Source of the DNA: RUG100 sp050953425
Lineage (GTDB): Bacteria > Bacillota > Clostridia > Peptostreptococcales > Anaerovoracaceae
Direction of reading: 5' to 3'
Assembly (NCBI GenBank): GCA_050953425.1
Contig: JBMNMQ010000002.1
Coordinates: 1 to 64,000 of the forward strand
DNA: 64,000 nucleotides
Below the pieces are notes generated by a model, which was given only the letters and a program-made list of their open reading frames with translations, was not told where the DNA came from and did no database searches. Shown here piece after piece: positions 27,043 through 36,651 of this stretch. A program made the position numbers and the translations under genes. Numbering within the stretch: the first letter of the stretch is position 1; every line of letters starts with the position of its first letter.

Positions 27043-28376
27043 CGCTCGCCATTCTTCTTCTGCTGCTGGCCGCGGTGGCGCTGCTGGTCCTCGTGCTGCT
27101 GCAGAACCGCGCGGCGCAGCGTGCCGGCACCAAGGCTGCGGCCGGCGGTCTGCGCGATTTTTCCGATCTGATGGTGGAGATGCAGCGCGCCTCGGCTGAC
27201 AGCCAGGACAAGCGGCTGGCCGAGCTGTCGCGCCAGATGGAAGCGATGACGCTGACGGAAGAGCAGAAGCTCGATCAGATGCGGGCGGCGATGGAGCGCA
27301 GCCTCGGCGTCATCCGCGAGGACAACGGCCGGCGCCTCGAGCAGATGCGGGAAACTGTCGACGAGAAGCTGCAGCAGACGCTGGAGGAGCGCATCAGCCG
27401 CTCGTTCAAGGACGTCAGCGACCGCCTCGAGGAAGTCTACCGCGGCCTCGGGGAAATGCGCCGCCTGGCCGGCGAAGTCGACGATCTGTCGCGTGTGCTC
27501 TCGAATGTGAAGACGCGCGGCATGCTCGGCGAGATCCAGCTGGGCGCGATTCTCTCCGAGATTCTGGCGCCGGAGCAGTATGCCGAAAATGTGCGCACGC
27601 GCAGCCGCGGCAGCGAGCGCGTCGAATTCGCGATTCGCCTGCCCGGCAGCGGCGACGGCACGATCTGGCTGCCGATCGACGCCAAGTTCCCCGGCGACAC
27701 CTACCGCGCCCTCGAGGAAGCGTACGATTCGCGCGACAAGGTGCGCATCGACGCCGCCGGCAGAAAGCTGGAGACGGCGATCCGCAAAGCCGCCAGGGAC
27801 ATTCACGAAAAGTACGTGGAACCGCCGGAAACCACAGACTTTGCGATCATGTTTCTGCCGATCGAGGGCCTCTATGCCGAAGTCGTGCGCCGCGGGCTGG
27901 TCGAAACGCTGCAGCGCGACTGCAAGGTGAACATCGCCGGACCGACGACGATGGCGGCGCTGCTCAACAGTCTGCAGATGGGCTTCCGCACACTCGAGAT
28001 CCGCCGCCATTCGAGCGAGGTCTGGGACGTGCTCGCCGCGGTGCGCAGCGAGTTCACCAAATTCGGCGAGGTACTCGATAAAACCCAGCAGCGGATCGAC
28101 CAGGCCGGCCGCGAGCTCGACACGCTGGTCGGGGTGCGCACCCGCAGCATCAACCGCACCCTGCGGCGCCTCGACGAGCACAGATCGCAGTCGGCGTCCG
28201 CCGCCGCGGCGGCCGCCGGCGGAGAAAGACCCGCAGCCGGCGGGGAAAAGGCCACGGGCGGCGCAGGGAACGCAGACAGCCGGGAACATCCGGCCGCCTG
28301 TGCAGCGAACGCAGAACAGGAAGGAAACCGCGGCGCGGGAACAATAGAGAGAAGGGACGGAGAGGAAGCGAGATGA
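27039..28376 (+). CDS. rmuC: DNA recombination protein RmuC
   Basis: 445 residues from the ATG at 27039. N-terminal membrane segment (about 2-22), a long coiled coil (about 40-150), then the RmuC core with MLGEIQLGAILSEILAPEQY, LPIDAKFPGDTYRALEEAY (PD-(D/E)XK-like Asp-x-Lys) and MAALLNSLQMGFRTLEI. RmuC limits inversions at inverted repeats and is linked to nuclease activity. A variable Ala/Gly-rich tail ends the protein. Overlaps both neighbours by 4 bp. Confidence 0.93.
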   Translation: MTLAILLLLLAAVALLVLVLLQNRAAQRAGTKAAAGGLRDFSDLMVEMQRASADSQDKRLAELSRQMEAMTLTEEQKLDQMRAAMERSLGVIREDNGRRLEQMRETVDEKLQQTLEERISRSFKDVSDRLEEVYRGLGEMRRLAGEVDDLSRVLSNVKTRGMLGEIQLGAILSEILAPEQYAENVRTRSRGSERVEFAIRLPGSGDGTIWLPIDAKFPGDTYRALEEAYDSRDKVRIDAAGRKLETAIRKAARDIHEKYVEPPETTDFAIMFLPIEGLYAEVVRRGLVETLQRDCKVNIAGPTTMAALLNSLQMGFRTLEIRRHSSEVWDVLAAVRSEFTKFGEVLDKTQQRIDQAGRELDTLVGVRTRSINRTLRRLDEHRSQSASAAAAAAGGERPAAGGEKATGGAGNADSREHPAACAANAEQEGNRGAGTIERRDGEEAR

Positions 28377-29086
28377 GTATTTTTGCGATCGGCGATGTAC
28401 ATCTTTCGCTCGGCAGCGAAACCGACAAGCCGATGAGCGTGTTCGGCGCCGCCTGGGAGAATCACGACCGGCGCCTCGCCGAAGACTGGCGCCGGCAGGT
28501 CACGGAACAGGATACCGTGATCGTAGCCGGCGACATCAGCTGGGGCCTGAAGCTCGAGGACGCGATGCCGGATCTCGAATTTCTCGATGCACTGCCGGGA
28601 CATAAGGTGATGATCAAGGGCAATCACGATCTCTGGTGGAACGGCATCACCCGCCTTAACCGGCTTTTTGATGATATGACCTTTCTGCAGAATTCCTGCT
28701 GCGAGGCCGAGGGCTGGTACATCTGCGGCAGCCGCGGCTGGCTCTGCCCCGGCAGCGAGGGATTTACCGAGAGCGACGAGCGCATCTACCTGCGCGAGAC
28801 AGGGCGCGTCGAACGCAGCCTGGAAGCTGCGCGCAGCCGCGGCGCGGAGCGGATCATTGCCGTGACCCATTATCCGCCGACCAACGACAAGCTGCAGCCG
28901 TCGGACTTTACGAAAATGTTTACCGAGGCCGGCGTGAAAACAGCCCTCTACGGACATCTGCACGGCCCCGAATCATACGGCAAAGGTCTGCGCGGCATTC
29001 TCAACGGCGTGCGCTACCAGCTGGTGTCGCTCGATTTTCTCGAATGCCATCTGCGCCGCATTACGGACGGAACGACGCTGCTGTAG
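28373..29086 (+). CDS. Calcineurin-like metallophosphoesterase
   Basis: 237 residues. Metal-ligand motifs in order: GDVHLS (D-x-H), VAGDISWG (GD), KGNHDLWW (GNHD), VTHYPP and YGHLHG (GHxH). A cytoplasmic phosphoesterase; substrate unknown. Last gene of the overlapping cluster that begins at the subtilase gene. Confidence 0.92.
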   Translation: MSIFAIGDVHLSLGSETDKPMSVFGAAWENHDRRLAEDWRRQVTEQDTVIVAGDISWGLKLEDAMPDLEFLDALPGHKVMIKGNHDLWWNGITRLNRLFDDMTFLQNSCCEAEGWYICGSRGWLCPGSEGFTESDERIYLRETGRVERSLEAARSRGAERIIAVTHYPPTNDKLQPSDFTKMFTEAGVKTALYGHLHGPESYGKGLRGILNGVRYQLVSLDFLECHLRRITDGTTLL

Positions 29087-29140
29087 GAGCAGCGGCATCC
29101 GGTTCCGCGCCCGGCAGCACAGCCTCACGGACGGCGGGCA

Positions 29141-29197
29141 GGAGACAGTCGGCAGCACAGGAGACAGTCGGCAGCACAGGAGACAGTCGGCAGCAAT
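29141..29197. repeat. 19-bp tandem repeat, three units
   Basis: Unit GGAGACAGTCGGCAGCACA starts at 29141, 29160 and 29179; the first two are identical, the third diverges at its last two bases. Lies in the 160-bp gap before deoB. Confidence 0.9.
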
Positions 29198-29247
29198 ACT
29201 ATAAACGATACGAATAACATGGACATCAGGTACAGGAAGGAAGAGCC

Positions 29248-30444
29248 ATGCAGGAAACCATTGGAACAAAACGCGTGATACTGATCGTACTCGACAGCTT
29301 CGGCGTCGGTGCGCTGCCCGACGCGGCGGATTTCGGCGATGCCGGTGCCGACACCTTCGGCCACATCGTCGATCGCTGCCCCGCGCTGCAGCTGCCGCAT
29401 CTCTGCGAACTCGGCCTCGGCAACATCCGCGGCGCCGCCGGCGGACGCCTGGCCGTCGCCGCACCGAACGGCGCTTACGGCCGGCTGCGAGAGCGCGCGG
29501 CCGGACGCGACACGATCACCGGGCACTGGGAGATCGCCGGCGTCATCAACCGCACGCCGTTCAAGACCTATCCGCACGGATTTCCTGCGTCCTTCATTCA
29601 TGATTTTGAACAGCGGATCGGCCGTCGCGTGCTGGGCAACTATCCGGCCAGCGGCACGGTCATCATCGAGGATCTCGGCGACGAACATGAAGCGACCGGC
29701 TCTCCGATCGTCTATACCAGCGCCGACAGCGTTTTTCAGATCGCCGCCAACACCGCGGTGATCCCCCTTGACGAGCTCTATCGCATCTGCGAGACGGCCC
29801 GCTCCATGCTGCACGGCGAGCTGGCCTGCGGCCGCGTCATCGCCCGTCCCTACATCAAGGTCAACGGCAAGCGGCAGCGCACCGCCGATCGCCGCGATTA
29901 CGCGGTTTCGCCGCCGCAGCCGACGATGCTCGACCTGATCAGCGGCGCCGGGCTGGAGGTGAAGGCCGTCGGCAAGATCCACGACATCTTCAACGGCCGC
30001 GGCATGACCGAGAGCGTCCACACCGAGGATAATATGGACGGAGTCGACCAGACCCTGCGGCTGATGAAGGAACCGTTTTCCGGCCTGCTCTTCACCAATC
30101 TCGTTGACTTTGATTCCAAATACGGGCATCGCCGCAACCCGCAGGGGTACGCGGAGGCGCTGCAGGCCTTCGATGACCGCCTGCCGGAACTGCGCGCGGC
30201 GCTGCAGCCGGAAGACCTGCTGATGCTCTGTGCCGACCACGGCAACGATCCGATTCACAGCGGCTTTGATCATACGCGCGAATACATTCCGCTGCTGGTC
30301 AGCGGTGCTTGCGTGCGCCCCGGAGAGCTTCCGGACAGCGATACCTTTGCCGATATCGGCGCCACGGTCTGCGACTGGCTCGGTACAGAAAACACCGGTG
30401 AAGGACACTCGCTGCTGCCGCTGCTGACAGGGGAGGGACGCTGA
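29248..30444 (+). CDS. deoB: Phosphopentomutase
   Basis: Interconverts (deoxy)ribose-1-phosphate and -5-phosphate in nucleoside catabolism. 398 residues of the alkaline-phosphatase superfamily: ILIVLDSFGVGALPDA at the N-terminus (metal-binding Asp), RDTITGHWEIAG (phosphorylated Thr region), GKIHDIFNGRG, FTNLVDFDSKYGHRR, and LCADHGNDP with a downstream DHTREYIPLL. GGAAGGAAGAG lies before the ATG. Directly abuts the pdp gene, forming a nucleoside salvage pair. Confidence 0.95.
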   Translation: MQETIGTKRVILIVLDSFGVGALPDAADFGDAGADTFGHIVDRCPALQLPHLCELGLGNIRGAAGGRLAVAAPNGAYGRLRERAAGRDTITGHWEIAGVINRTPFKTYPHGFPASFIHDFEQRIGRRVLGNYPASGTVIIEDLGDEHEATGSPIVYTSADSVFQIAANTAVIPLDELYRICETARSMLHGELACGRVIARPYIKVNGKRQRTADRRDYAVSPPQPTMLDLISGAGLEVKAVGKIHDIFNGRGMTESVHTEDNMDGVDQTLRLMKEPFSGLLFTNLVDFDSKYGHRRNPQGYAEALQAFDDRLPELRAALQPEDLLMLCADHGNDPIHSGFDHTREYIPLLVSGACVRPGELPDSDTFADIGATVCDWLGTENTGEGHSLLPLLTGEGR

Positions 30445-31752
30445 ATGAATATGTATGATATTATCGCCCGCAAGCGCGACGGCGGCCGGCTGAGCGGCGA
30501 AATGATCGACGCCTTTGTGAGCGGCTACACGGACGGAGCCATTCCCGATTACCAGGCCAGCGCGCTGCTGATGGCGATTTACCTGCGCGGTCTCGACCGC
30601 GAAGAAACCTACCGACTCACCGATGCGATGCTGCGCTCCGGCGACGTCGTCGACCTGCATTCCATCCCCGGCATCAAGGTCGACAAGCACAGCACCGGCG
30701 GCGTCGGCGATAAAACCACGCTGATCGCAGCACCGCTGGCGGCGGCCTGCGGGGTGCCGGTGGCGAAAATGAGCGGCCGCGGTCTCGGCTTCAGCGGCGG
30801 CACCGTCGACAAGCTGGAATCCATCCCCGGCTTCCGGACCGCGGTTCCGGAGGACCGCTTTCTCCGCCTGGTCCGGGAGAACGGCATTGCGGTGATCGGT
30901 CAGACGGCACAGATCGCCCGTGCCGACAAAAAGCTCTATGCGCTGCGCGATGTGACAGCGACCGTCGAAAACATCAGCCTGATCGCCAGCAGCATCATGA
31001 GCAAAAAACTGGCTTCCGGCAGCGATGCGATCATCCTCGATGTCAAGTGCGGGGCCGGCGCGTTTATGCATGAGAGGGAGCAGGCCGTCGAACTGGCTGA
31101 ATTGATGGTCGATATGGGAAAGAGAGCCGGCAAGCGCACCATTGCCGCCATTACGGCGATGGATCAGCCGCTGGGAGAAGCTGTCGGCAATGCGCTCGAG
31201 GTGCGAGAGGCTGTGCGGGTTCTGCACGGAGAGGGACCGGCGGATATCGGCGAGCTGTCGGTGCTGCTGGCCGGACTGATGGTCTATGCGGGCGGACTGG
31301 CGGATACGCCGCAGGACGGCCGCAGAAAGGCGGATCAGGCGCTGCACGACGGCAGCGGACTGGAGAAGCTGCGCGCGATGATTCTCGGCCAGGGCGGCGA
31401 TGACTCGGTGCTCGCTGAGCCGCAGAAACTGGCCGCCGCACCGCTGTCGCGGACGGTCATGGCGCCGCGCGACGGATATATCCGCCATCTTTTTGCCGAT
31501 CGAGTCGGCCTTGCATCCCAGCGCAGCGGAGCCGGCCGGGTTCGCAAGGACGACGAGCCGGATCTCGGTGCCGGCGTTGTACTCAACCATAAAATCGGCG
31601 ATGCCGTGCGGTGCGGCGAAGCGCTGGCCGTCATTTACAGCAGCAGCGAAGAAAAACTGACAGCGGCGGCGGAAGAACTGGAGCAAGCTTTTGACATCGG
31701 GGATGAACAGCCGATGCAAAATCCGCTGCTGCTGCAGCTGATCGGCGCCTGA
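30445..31752 (+). CDS. pdp: Pyrimidine-nucleoside phosphorylase
   Basis: 435 residues. Cleaves uridine/thymidine with phosphate to a base plus (deoxy)ribose-1-phosphate, the substrate of DeoB encoded just upstream (no intergenic gap). Family motifs: KVDKHSTGGVGDKTTL (phosphate site), KMSGRGLGFSGGTVDKLESIPG, and KLASGSDAIILDVKCGAGAFM. The C-terminal alpha/beta domain is complete. Thymidine-specific phosphorylase (deoA) is a close alternative name. Confidence 0.93.
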   Translation: MNMYDIIARKRDGGRLSGEMIDAFVSGYTDGAIPDYQASALLMAIYLRGLDREETYRLTDAMLRSGDVVDLHSIPGIKVDKHSTGGVGDKTTLIAAPLAAACGVPVAKMSGRGLGFSGGTVDKLESIPGFRTAVPEDRFLRLVRENGIAVIGQTAQIARADKKLYALRDVTATVENISLIASSIMSKKLASGSDAIILDVKCGAGAFMHEREQAVELAELMVDMGKRAGKRTIAAITAMDQPLGEAVGNALEVREAVRVLHGEGPADIGELSVLLAGLMVYAGGLADTPQDGRRKADQALHDGSGLEKLRAMILGQGGDDSVLAEPQKLAAAPLSRTVMAPRDGYIRHLFADRVGLASQRSGAGRVRKDDEPDLGAGVVLNHKIGDAVRCGEALAVIYSSSEEKLTAAAEELEQAFDIGDEQPMQNPLLLQLIGA

Positions 31753-31863
31753 ACGGGCTGTCTGCCGCCGGCCGGAAGGTATACAATAAAATTTATACAG
31801 ACGCTTTGGCGGGCGCGGCAGCCGCCGTTCGCCCGCGGCCGGGCCGCGCGACGGAGCAGGAAT

Positions 31864-31891
31864 TTGACTTTTTGTCCGAATACGGTATAAT
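31864..31891 (+). promoter_or_regulatory. Sigma-A promoter of the autolysin-like gene
   Basis: TTGACT, 16-bp spacer, TATAAT, 43 bp before the ATG at 31935. The preceding 31753-31863 stretch holds no gene. Confidence 0.75.
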
Positions 31892-31934
31892 AATTGCATC
31901 TGGTCCATAACTTGAACCTTACGAGGAGAGAATT

Positions 31935-33545
31935 ATGGTAAAGCAAGGAAAGCGTGTGTGTAGTTTACTGCTCTGTTTTGTCGTGGCTGCGGCGTTGATT
32001 GGCGTACAGCCATTTTTCATTTCCGGAGGGCGGGCAGCGGCCTCGACCACTGCTTATACGATCACTGCCAAGGACGGGCCCCTGAAAATCTACAGCACGG
32101 CATCTTCTTCCGGCAAAGTGCTCGGTTCGGTTCCGAAGGGAAAAACACTAGTCTCGGCGTCGCGGAAAAAGTCCGGCACCAGCCTGTACTGGTATAAGAT
32201 CACATATAACAAACATACCGGTTATGTCAGCGGCAGGTATCTGCAGCTGCAGAGTACGGTTCTCACCTACCGCATTGCCAAAGAAGCTTACACTGTCAGC
32301 GCTGTTTCGGTACGACCGCAGCCTTCTTCGGCCGCGGCCAGAACGGCATTGCTGAAGAAAAATACGAGCATTCGGATTCTTGGCTGGCACACGACAGCGG
32401 CAGCCAAAAAATGGGGCGTGATCAAGTATAAAGGCAAGACCAGCTACGTCAGCGCTCGATGTGTGAAACTCGGCAGCTTGCCTGCGGCAGACAGCGGCAG
32501 TTCCGATTCGAGCAGCAGCGGCTCTTCACAGAGCGGTTCGAGTTCCGATGCATCCGGCGGCACGGGAAGCGGCAGTTCCTCTTCGCAGCCCGTGGATTTT
32601 GAAACGTACATGAAGAAACAGGGTTTCCCCGACAGCTACAAGCCCTATCTTCGCAAGCTGCACAAGGCACATCCTAAATGGGTCTTCAAAGCACAGAATA
32701 CCGGTCTCAAATGGAGCACCGTGATTGCCAAAGAAAAAACCATCGGCAACAATCTGGTCGAGCCGGACTCACCTTCGTCCTATAAATCCAAAAGTCTGCG
32801 AGTCTACAACCCGCTGACCAAAAAATACCGGACCTTTGACGGACGCTGGAATCAGGCATCCGATGCGATCATCAAATATTACATGGATCCGCGCAATTTT
32901 CTCAACAGCAGCGGTATCTATCAGTTCATGAGTCACAAATATAATTCCGACTATCAGAACAAGTCGACCATCCGCAGCATCACCTCGATGAACAGCAGCT
33001 GCTTTCTGGACAATTCGACCAACTGGTCGCGGCTGCTGAAAGCCGGGCAGACATCGCACGTCAACCCCAATGTGCTGACGGCGATGATCATTCAGGAACA
33101 GGGCTGGCGGGGGACTTCCAGTCTGATTTCCGGCCTCTATTCCGGATACAGGGGGTATTACAACTACTTCAATATCGGTGCGTACTGTTCAGGCGGCATG
33201 AACGCCGTGCAGCGCGGTCTCTGGTATGCGAGCGGCGAGGGACGCGGCCGCACCAGCTACGGCCGTCCATGGGACAGCCGCCAGAAATCGATGACCGGCG
33301 GCGCCTGCTTCTATTACAGCGGCTATGTCAGCAAAAAGCAGTACACTTACTACACGAAAAAATTCAACGTCTGCAACGGCAGTTCCAATGTGGCGGAACA
33401 CGAATACATGACCAATGTAGAGGGGGCTTGCAGCGAAGGCCGCATTCTCTCCTATGCCTATCGCAAGAAGAGCAGCTATGCGTCTGTGTTCTATATTCCG
33501 GTCTACAAGAGCATGCCGGCGAAAAAATGCACCAAACCGAAATAA
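31935..33545 (+). CDS. Secreted SH3-domain N-acetylglucosaminidase-like autolysin
   Basis: 536 residues. Signal peptide (about 1-37 with AAA-type cleavage region), two bacterial SH3-like domains (about 43-105 and 110-178), a Ser/Gly-rich linker (about 180-225), then a C-terminal glucosaminidase-type domain with FETYMKKQGFPDSYKPYLRKLHKAHPKWVF, DPRNFLNSSGIYQF, LTAMIIQEQGWRG and YYNYFNIGAYCSGG. This architecture fits peptidoglycan hydrolases related to the LytD/Atl glucosaminidases. AT-richer codon use than neighbours in the N-terminal part. Own promoter and terminator. Confidence 0.88.
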   Translation: MVKQGKRVCSLLLCFVVAAALIGVQPFFISGGRAAASTTAYTITAKDGPLKIYSTASSSGKVLGSVPKGKTLVSASRKKSGTSLYWYKITYNKHTGYVSGRYLQLQSTVLTYRIAKEAYTVSAVSVRPQPSSAAARTALLKKNTSIRILGWHTTAAAKKWGVIKYKGKTSYVSARCVKLGSLPAADSGSSDSSSSGSSQSGSSSDASGGTGSGSSSSQPVDFETYMKKQGFPDSYKPYLRKLHKAHPKWVFKAQNTGLKWSTVIAKEKTIGNNLVEPDSPSSYKSKSLRVYNPLTKKYRTFDGRWNQASDAIIKYYMDPRNFLNSSGIYQFMSHKYNSDYQNKSTIRSITSMNSSCFLDNSTNWSRLLKAGQTSHVNPNVLTAMIIQEQGWRGTSSLISGLYSGYRGYYNYFNIGAYCSGGMNAVQRGLWYASGEGRGRTSYGRPWDSRQKSMTGGACFYYSGYVSKKQYTYYTKKFNVCNGSSNVAEHEYMTNVEGACSEGRILSYAYRKKSSYASVFYIPVYKSMPAKKCTKPK

Positions 33546-33565
33546 TACGCGCCGCGAAGACGGAC

Positions 33566-33611
33566 TGACCGCTGCCCCGCACGTCGAAAGAACGGCAGCG
33601 GTCAGTTTTTT
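33566..33611 (+). terminator. Rho-independent terminator after the autolysin-like gene
   Basis: 11-bp stem TGACCGCTGCC / GGCAGCGGTCA with a 17-nt loop, followed by GTTTTTT. Confidence 0.85.
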
Positions 33612-33612
33612 A

Positions 33613-33642
33613 TTGCCAATTCGGTCCGCCTGCAGGTATAAT
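33613..33642 (+). promoter_or_regulatory. Sigma-A promoter of gadB
   Basis: TTGCCA, 18-bp spacer, TATAAT, starting right after the preceding terminator. Confidence 0.7.
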
Positions 33643-33684
33643 GTTCACAGCGGGAAATCGGGGAAAGAAGGACAAGGAGGGTCT

Positions 33685-35046
33685 ATGCTCTATTGTGCCA
33701 AAGACAAGTATCGCGCACTGCGCAGCCTGCCGACCAAGCGCCTGCGCGGCGAAAGCCTCTCGGCCAGGGAAGTGATCAGCATCATCGAAGATGAACTGCT
33801 CGGCGAAGGGCAGGCGCGCAAGAACCTGGCAACGTTCTGTCAGACCGTCATGGAGCCGGAAGCGAGGGAACTGATCAGCCGTACGCTGGAAAAGAACGCG
33901 ATCGATAAATCGGAATATCCCAAGACGGCCGAGCTGGAAAACGCCTGCGTCAATATTCTTTCGCGTCTCTGGCATGCGCCGGGCAGCGAAGAATACATCG
34001 GCACTTCGACGGTCGGCAGCAGCGAAGCCTGTATGCTGGCCGGAATGGCGATGAAGTTCCGCTGGCGCAATCTGGCCCGCGAGCGCGGGCGCGACGTGAC
34101 CGGCACCAGGCCCAATCTCGTCATTTCCTCCGCTTACCAGGTATGCTGGGAAAAATTCTGTGTCTACTGGGACGTCGAGCTGCGCTCGGTGCCGATCAGC
34201 TCCGAACACATGACGCTCGATGCCGCGGCCGCGATGGAGCGCGTCGATGAAAACACGATCGGCATCGTCGGCATCCTCGGGGTTACCTATACCGGCATGT
34301 ACGATAACATCCAGGAGCTCGACAACGCGGTCGGCCGCTATAACGCGTCACACGAGCACCAGCTGGTGATCCATATCGACGGCGCCAGCGGCGGTCTCTA
34401 TGCGCCGTTCATCTCGCCGGATCTGAAGTGGGACTTTCAGCTCCCCAACGTAGTTTCGATCTCCACCTCGGGTCATAAATACGGTCTCGTCTACCCCGGC
34501 ATCGGCTGGGTTCTCTGGCGCGACCGGCGTTACCTGCCGGAAGAGCTGATCTTTGAGGTCGATTATCTCGGCGGAAAGATGCCGACCATGGCGATCAACT
34601 TTTCCCGCAGCGCCAGCCAGATCATCGCACAGTACTACAACTATCTGCGTTTCGGTTATGAGGGCTACGAGGAAATCCACCGGCAGACGCGCGACAAGGC
34701 GCTGCAGATCAGCGAGGCGCTGGCGCAGATGGAAGACTTCGAGGTGCTGCACAAGGGCTACGATCTGCCGGTACTCTGCTACACGCTGCGCGAAGATCCC
34801 GCCCGCATCTGGACGCTCTACGATCTCTCCGACCGTCTGATGATGAAGGGCTGGCAGGTCCCGGCCTATCCGCTGCCGGCTGACCGGGAAGATGTGATCG
34901 TGCAGCGCGTCGTCTGCCGCGCTGATTTCAGCCAGCGGATGTGCACCAATTTCCTCGAGGACTTTCGCAATGCCGTCGCCGAGCTGCGCGAGGCCAACGT
35001 GACGTTCCACGCCGGCCGCCACGACAGCTACGGCTATACGCACTGA
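33685..35046 (+). CDS. gadB: Glutamate decarboxylase (PLP-dependent)
   Basis: Converts glutamate to GABA and CO2, consuming a proton. 453 residues from the ATG at 33685 (AAGGAGGGTCT upstream). Motifs: YIGTSTVGSSEACMLAG, VIHIDGASGGLYAPF, and STSGHKYGLVYPGIGW with the PLP-binding Lys at about 265. Length and motifs match bacterial GadB of the group II decarboxylases. No gadC antiporter gene is adjacent, so acid resistance is not demonstrated by context. It is a single-gene unit with its own promoter. Confidence 0.93.
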   Translation: MLYCAKDKYRALRSLPTKRLRGESLSAREVISIIEDELLGEGQARKNLATFCQTVMEPEARELISRTLEKNAIDKSEYPKTAELENACVNILSRLWHAPGSEEYIGTSTVGSSEACMLAGMAMKFRWRNLARERGRDVTGTRPNLVISSAYQVCWEKFCVYWDVELRSVPISSEHMTLDAAAAMERVDENTIGIVGILGVTYTGMYDNIQELDNAVGRYNASHEHQLVIHIDGASGGLYAPFISPDLKWDFQLPNVVSISTSGHKYGLVYPGIGWVLWRDRRYLPEELIFEVDYLGGKMPTMAINFSRSASQIIAQYYNYLRFGYEGYEEIHRQTRDKALQISEALAQMEDFEVLHKGYDLPVLCYTLREDPARIWTLYDLSDRLMMKGWQVPAYPLPADREDVIVQRVVCRADFSQRMCTNFLEDFRNAVAELREANVTFHAGRHDSYGYTH

Positions 35047-35308
35047 AGAGTGCGAAAACCTGCCGCCGAGGCGGCTTCGGGTACGCGCACTGAGGCATAT
35101 GAAAGCCGGCCGCCGCAGATGCATCGAATCGTTCGGTCCGCCTGGCGGTTTCCTTGTGCGGGAACAGGGGCCGGGATATGCAGCCGGCGAGCGTCAAGGT
35201 GACGGGCCGGCATCCGACAGCAGGATCGCCAAAACATCGGGATATCTGCAATATACCGACTGAATGGTCGTACAGATCGACGTATAGATGTATAAAGGAG
35301 AAGCATTT

Positions 35309-36418
35309 ATGGATCCGCGAATTGAAAAATTATCCAGCCTGCTGGTACAGTATTCGTGCCGCGTGCAGCCCGGCGAACGGGTGATGATCGATGTGGAGGG
35401 CAGAGCCGCCTATGCACTGGCCCGGCAGCTGGTCCGCGATGTGTATGCCGCCGGCGGGCTGCCGTATGTCAGTCTGCGCGAAGAGACCCTGACCCGAGAA
35501 GTGCTGCTCGGATGCAGTGAGGACCAGATCGCGTTTGAGAATGCCATGGAACTGGCCCGCATGGAGGGCATGCAGGCTTATATCGCGGTGCGCGGCAGCG
35601 AAAACAGCGCCGAGCTGGCCGATGTACCGGCGGAACGTCTCAACCTCTACAATCGCGTCATGCAGCCGGTGCTCGACCAGCGCGTCAACCACACCAAGTG
35701 GGTCATCCTGCGCTATCCGAACGGTGCCATGGCGCAGCGGGCCGGAACCAGCCAGGAAGCGTTTGCCGACTTCTTCTTCGATGTCTGCACGCTCGATTAT
35801 GCGAAGATGTCGCGGGCCATGGATCCGCTGGCCGCACTGATGGAGAAAACCGACCGCGTGCGGATCAAGGGACCCGGCACAGATCTGACGTTTTCGATCC
35901 GGGGTATCCCCGCCGTCAAATGCTGCGGTGAATGCAACATCCCCGACGGCGAAGTCTATACGGCACCGGTCAAAGAGTCGATGAACGGCTTTATCACCTA
36001 CAACACGCCTTCGGAAGAGCAGGGGTTTACGTATGAAAAGATCGCTTTTGAGATTCGCGACGGAAAGATCACCAGCGCTGCGGCCAATGACGAGGACCGC
36101 ATCCGCCAGCTGCTCGACACCGACGAAGGCAGCCGCTATTTCGGAGAATTTTCGCTCGGCGTCAATCCGTATATCCTCAGCCCGATGAAGGATACGCTCT
36201 TCGATGAAAAAATCTGCGGAAGCTTCCATCTGACGCCCGGATGCTGCTACGAGGATGCTCCGAACGGCAATTACTCGGCGCTGCACTGGGATCTCGTCTG
36301 CATCCAGCGCGCCGACTACGGCGGCGGCGAGATCTGGTTTGATGATCGTCTGATCCGCAAAGACGGGCTTTTTGTCATCCCCGAACTGGAAGGTCTGAAT
36401 CCGGAGCGGCTGAAATAA
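35309..36418 (+). CDS. M29-family aminopeptidase
   Basis: 369 residues. ATG at 35309 chosen over an in-frame ATG at 35288 because TAAAGGAG lies between them at proper spacing. Family pattern: VQPGERVMIDVE near the N-terminus, GTDLTFSIRG, GECNIPDGEVYTAPV (metal-ligand Glu), and a C-terminal HLTPGCCYED...ALHWDLV block with metal-binding His/Asp. A cytosolic metallo-aminopeptidase. The 262-bp gap before it contains no clear promoter; the 232 bp after it show only GC-rich sequence until the tRNA promoter. Confidence 0.9.
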   Translation: MDPRIEKLSSLLVQYSCRVQPGERVMIDVEGRAAYALARQLVRDVYAAGGLPYVSLREETLTREVLLGCSEDQIAFENAMELARMEGMQAYIAVRGSENSAELADVPAERLNLYNRVMQPVLDQRVNHTKWVILRYPNGAMAQRAGTSQEAFADFFFDVCTLDYAKMSRAMDPLAALMEKTDRVRIKGPGTDLTFSIRGIPAVKCCGECNIPDGEVYTAPVKESMNGFITYNTPSEEQGFTYEKIAFEIRDGKITSAAANDEDRIRQLLDTDEGSRYFGEFSLGVNPYILSPMKDTLFDEKICGSFHLTPGCCYEDAPNGNYSALHWDLVCIQRADYGGGEIWFDDRLIRKDGLFVIPELEGLNPERLK

Positions 36419-36602
36419 GCGCCGGCCGCCAGCGTCCGGCATGTCGGAGAAGCGAGAACGGCAGCGGTTTTGTCGTCCCGGTCCCTGATCGTGCCGGCAC
36501 CGAGGCGGGCCGTTTGCGATCCGCACGGCTTCCGGCCCGGACATCCTGACATTTCAAAACCCGGAAACCCTGCCGAGAAACCCTGTTATTTCAAAAAAAC
36601 CG

Positions 36603-36632
36603 TTGCATTATGCGGCCGACTTAGTGTATAAT
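36603..36632 (+). promoter_or_regulatory. Promoter of tRNA-Ala
   Basis: TTGCAT, 18-bp spacer, TATAAT, 19 bp before the tRNA. Confidence 0.75.
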
Positions 36633-36651
36633 AGGCGTCGGCCGCCGATTT

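Noticed and set aside
29195..29247. Promoter of deoB (ATACTATAAACG)
   Set aside because: A -10-like TATAAA exists but no -35 at 15-19 bp.
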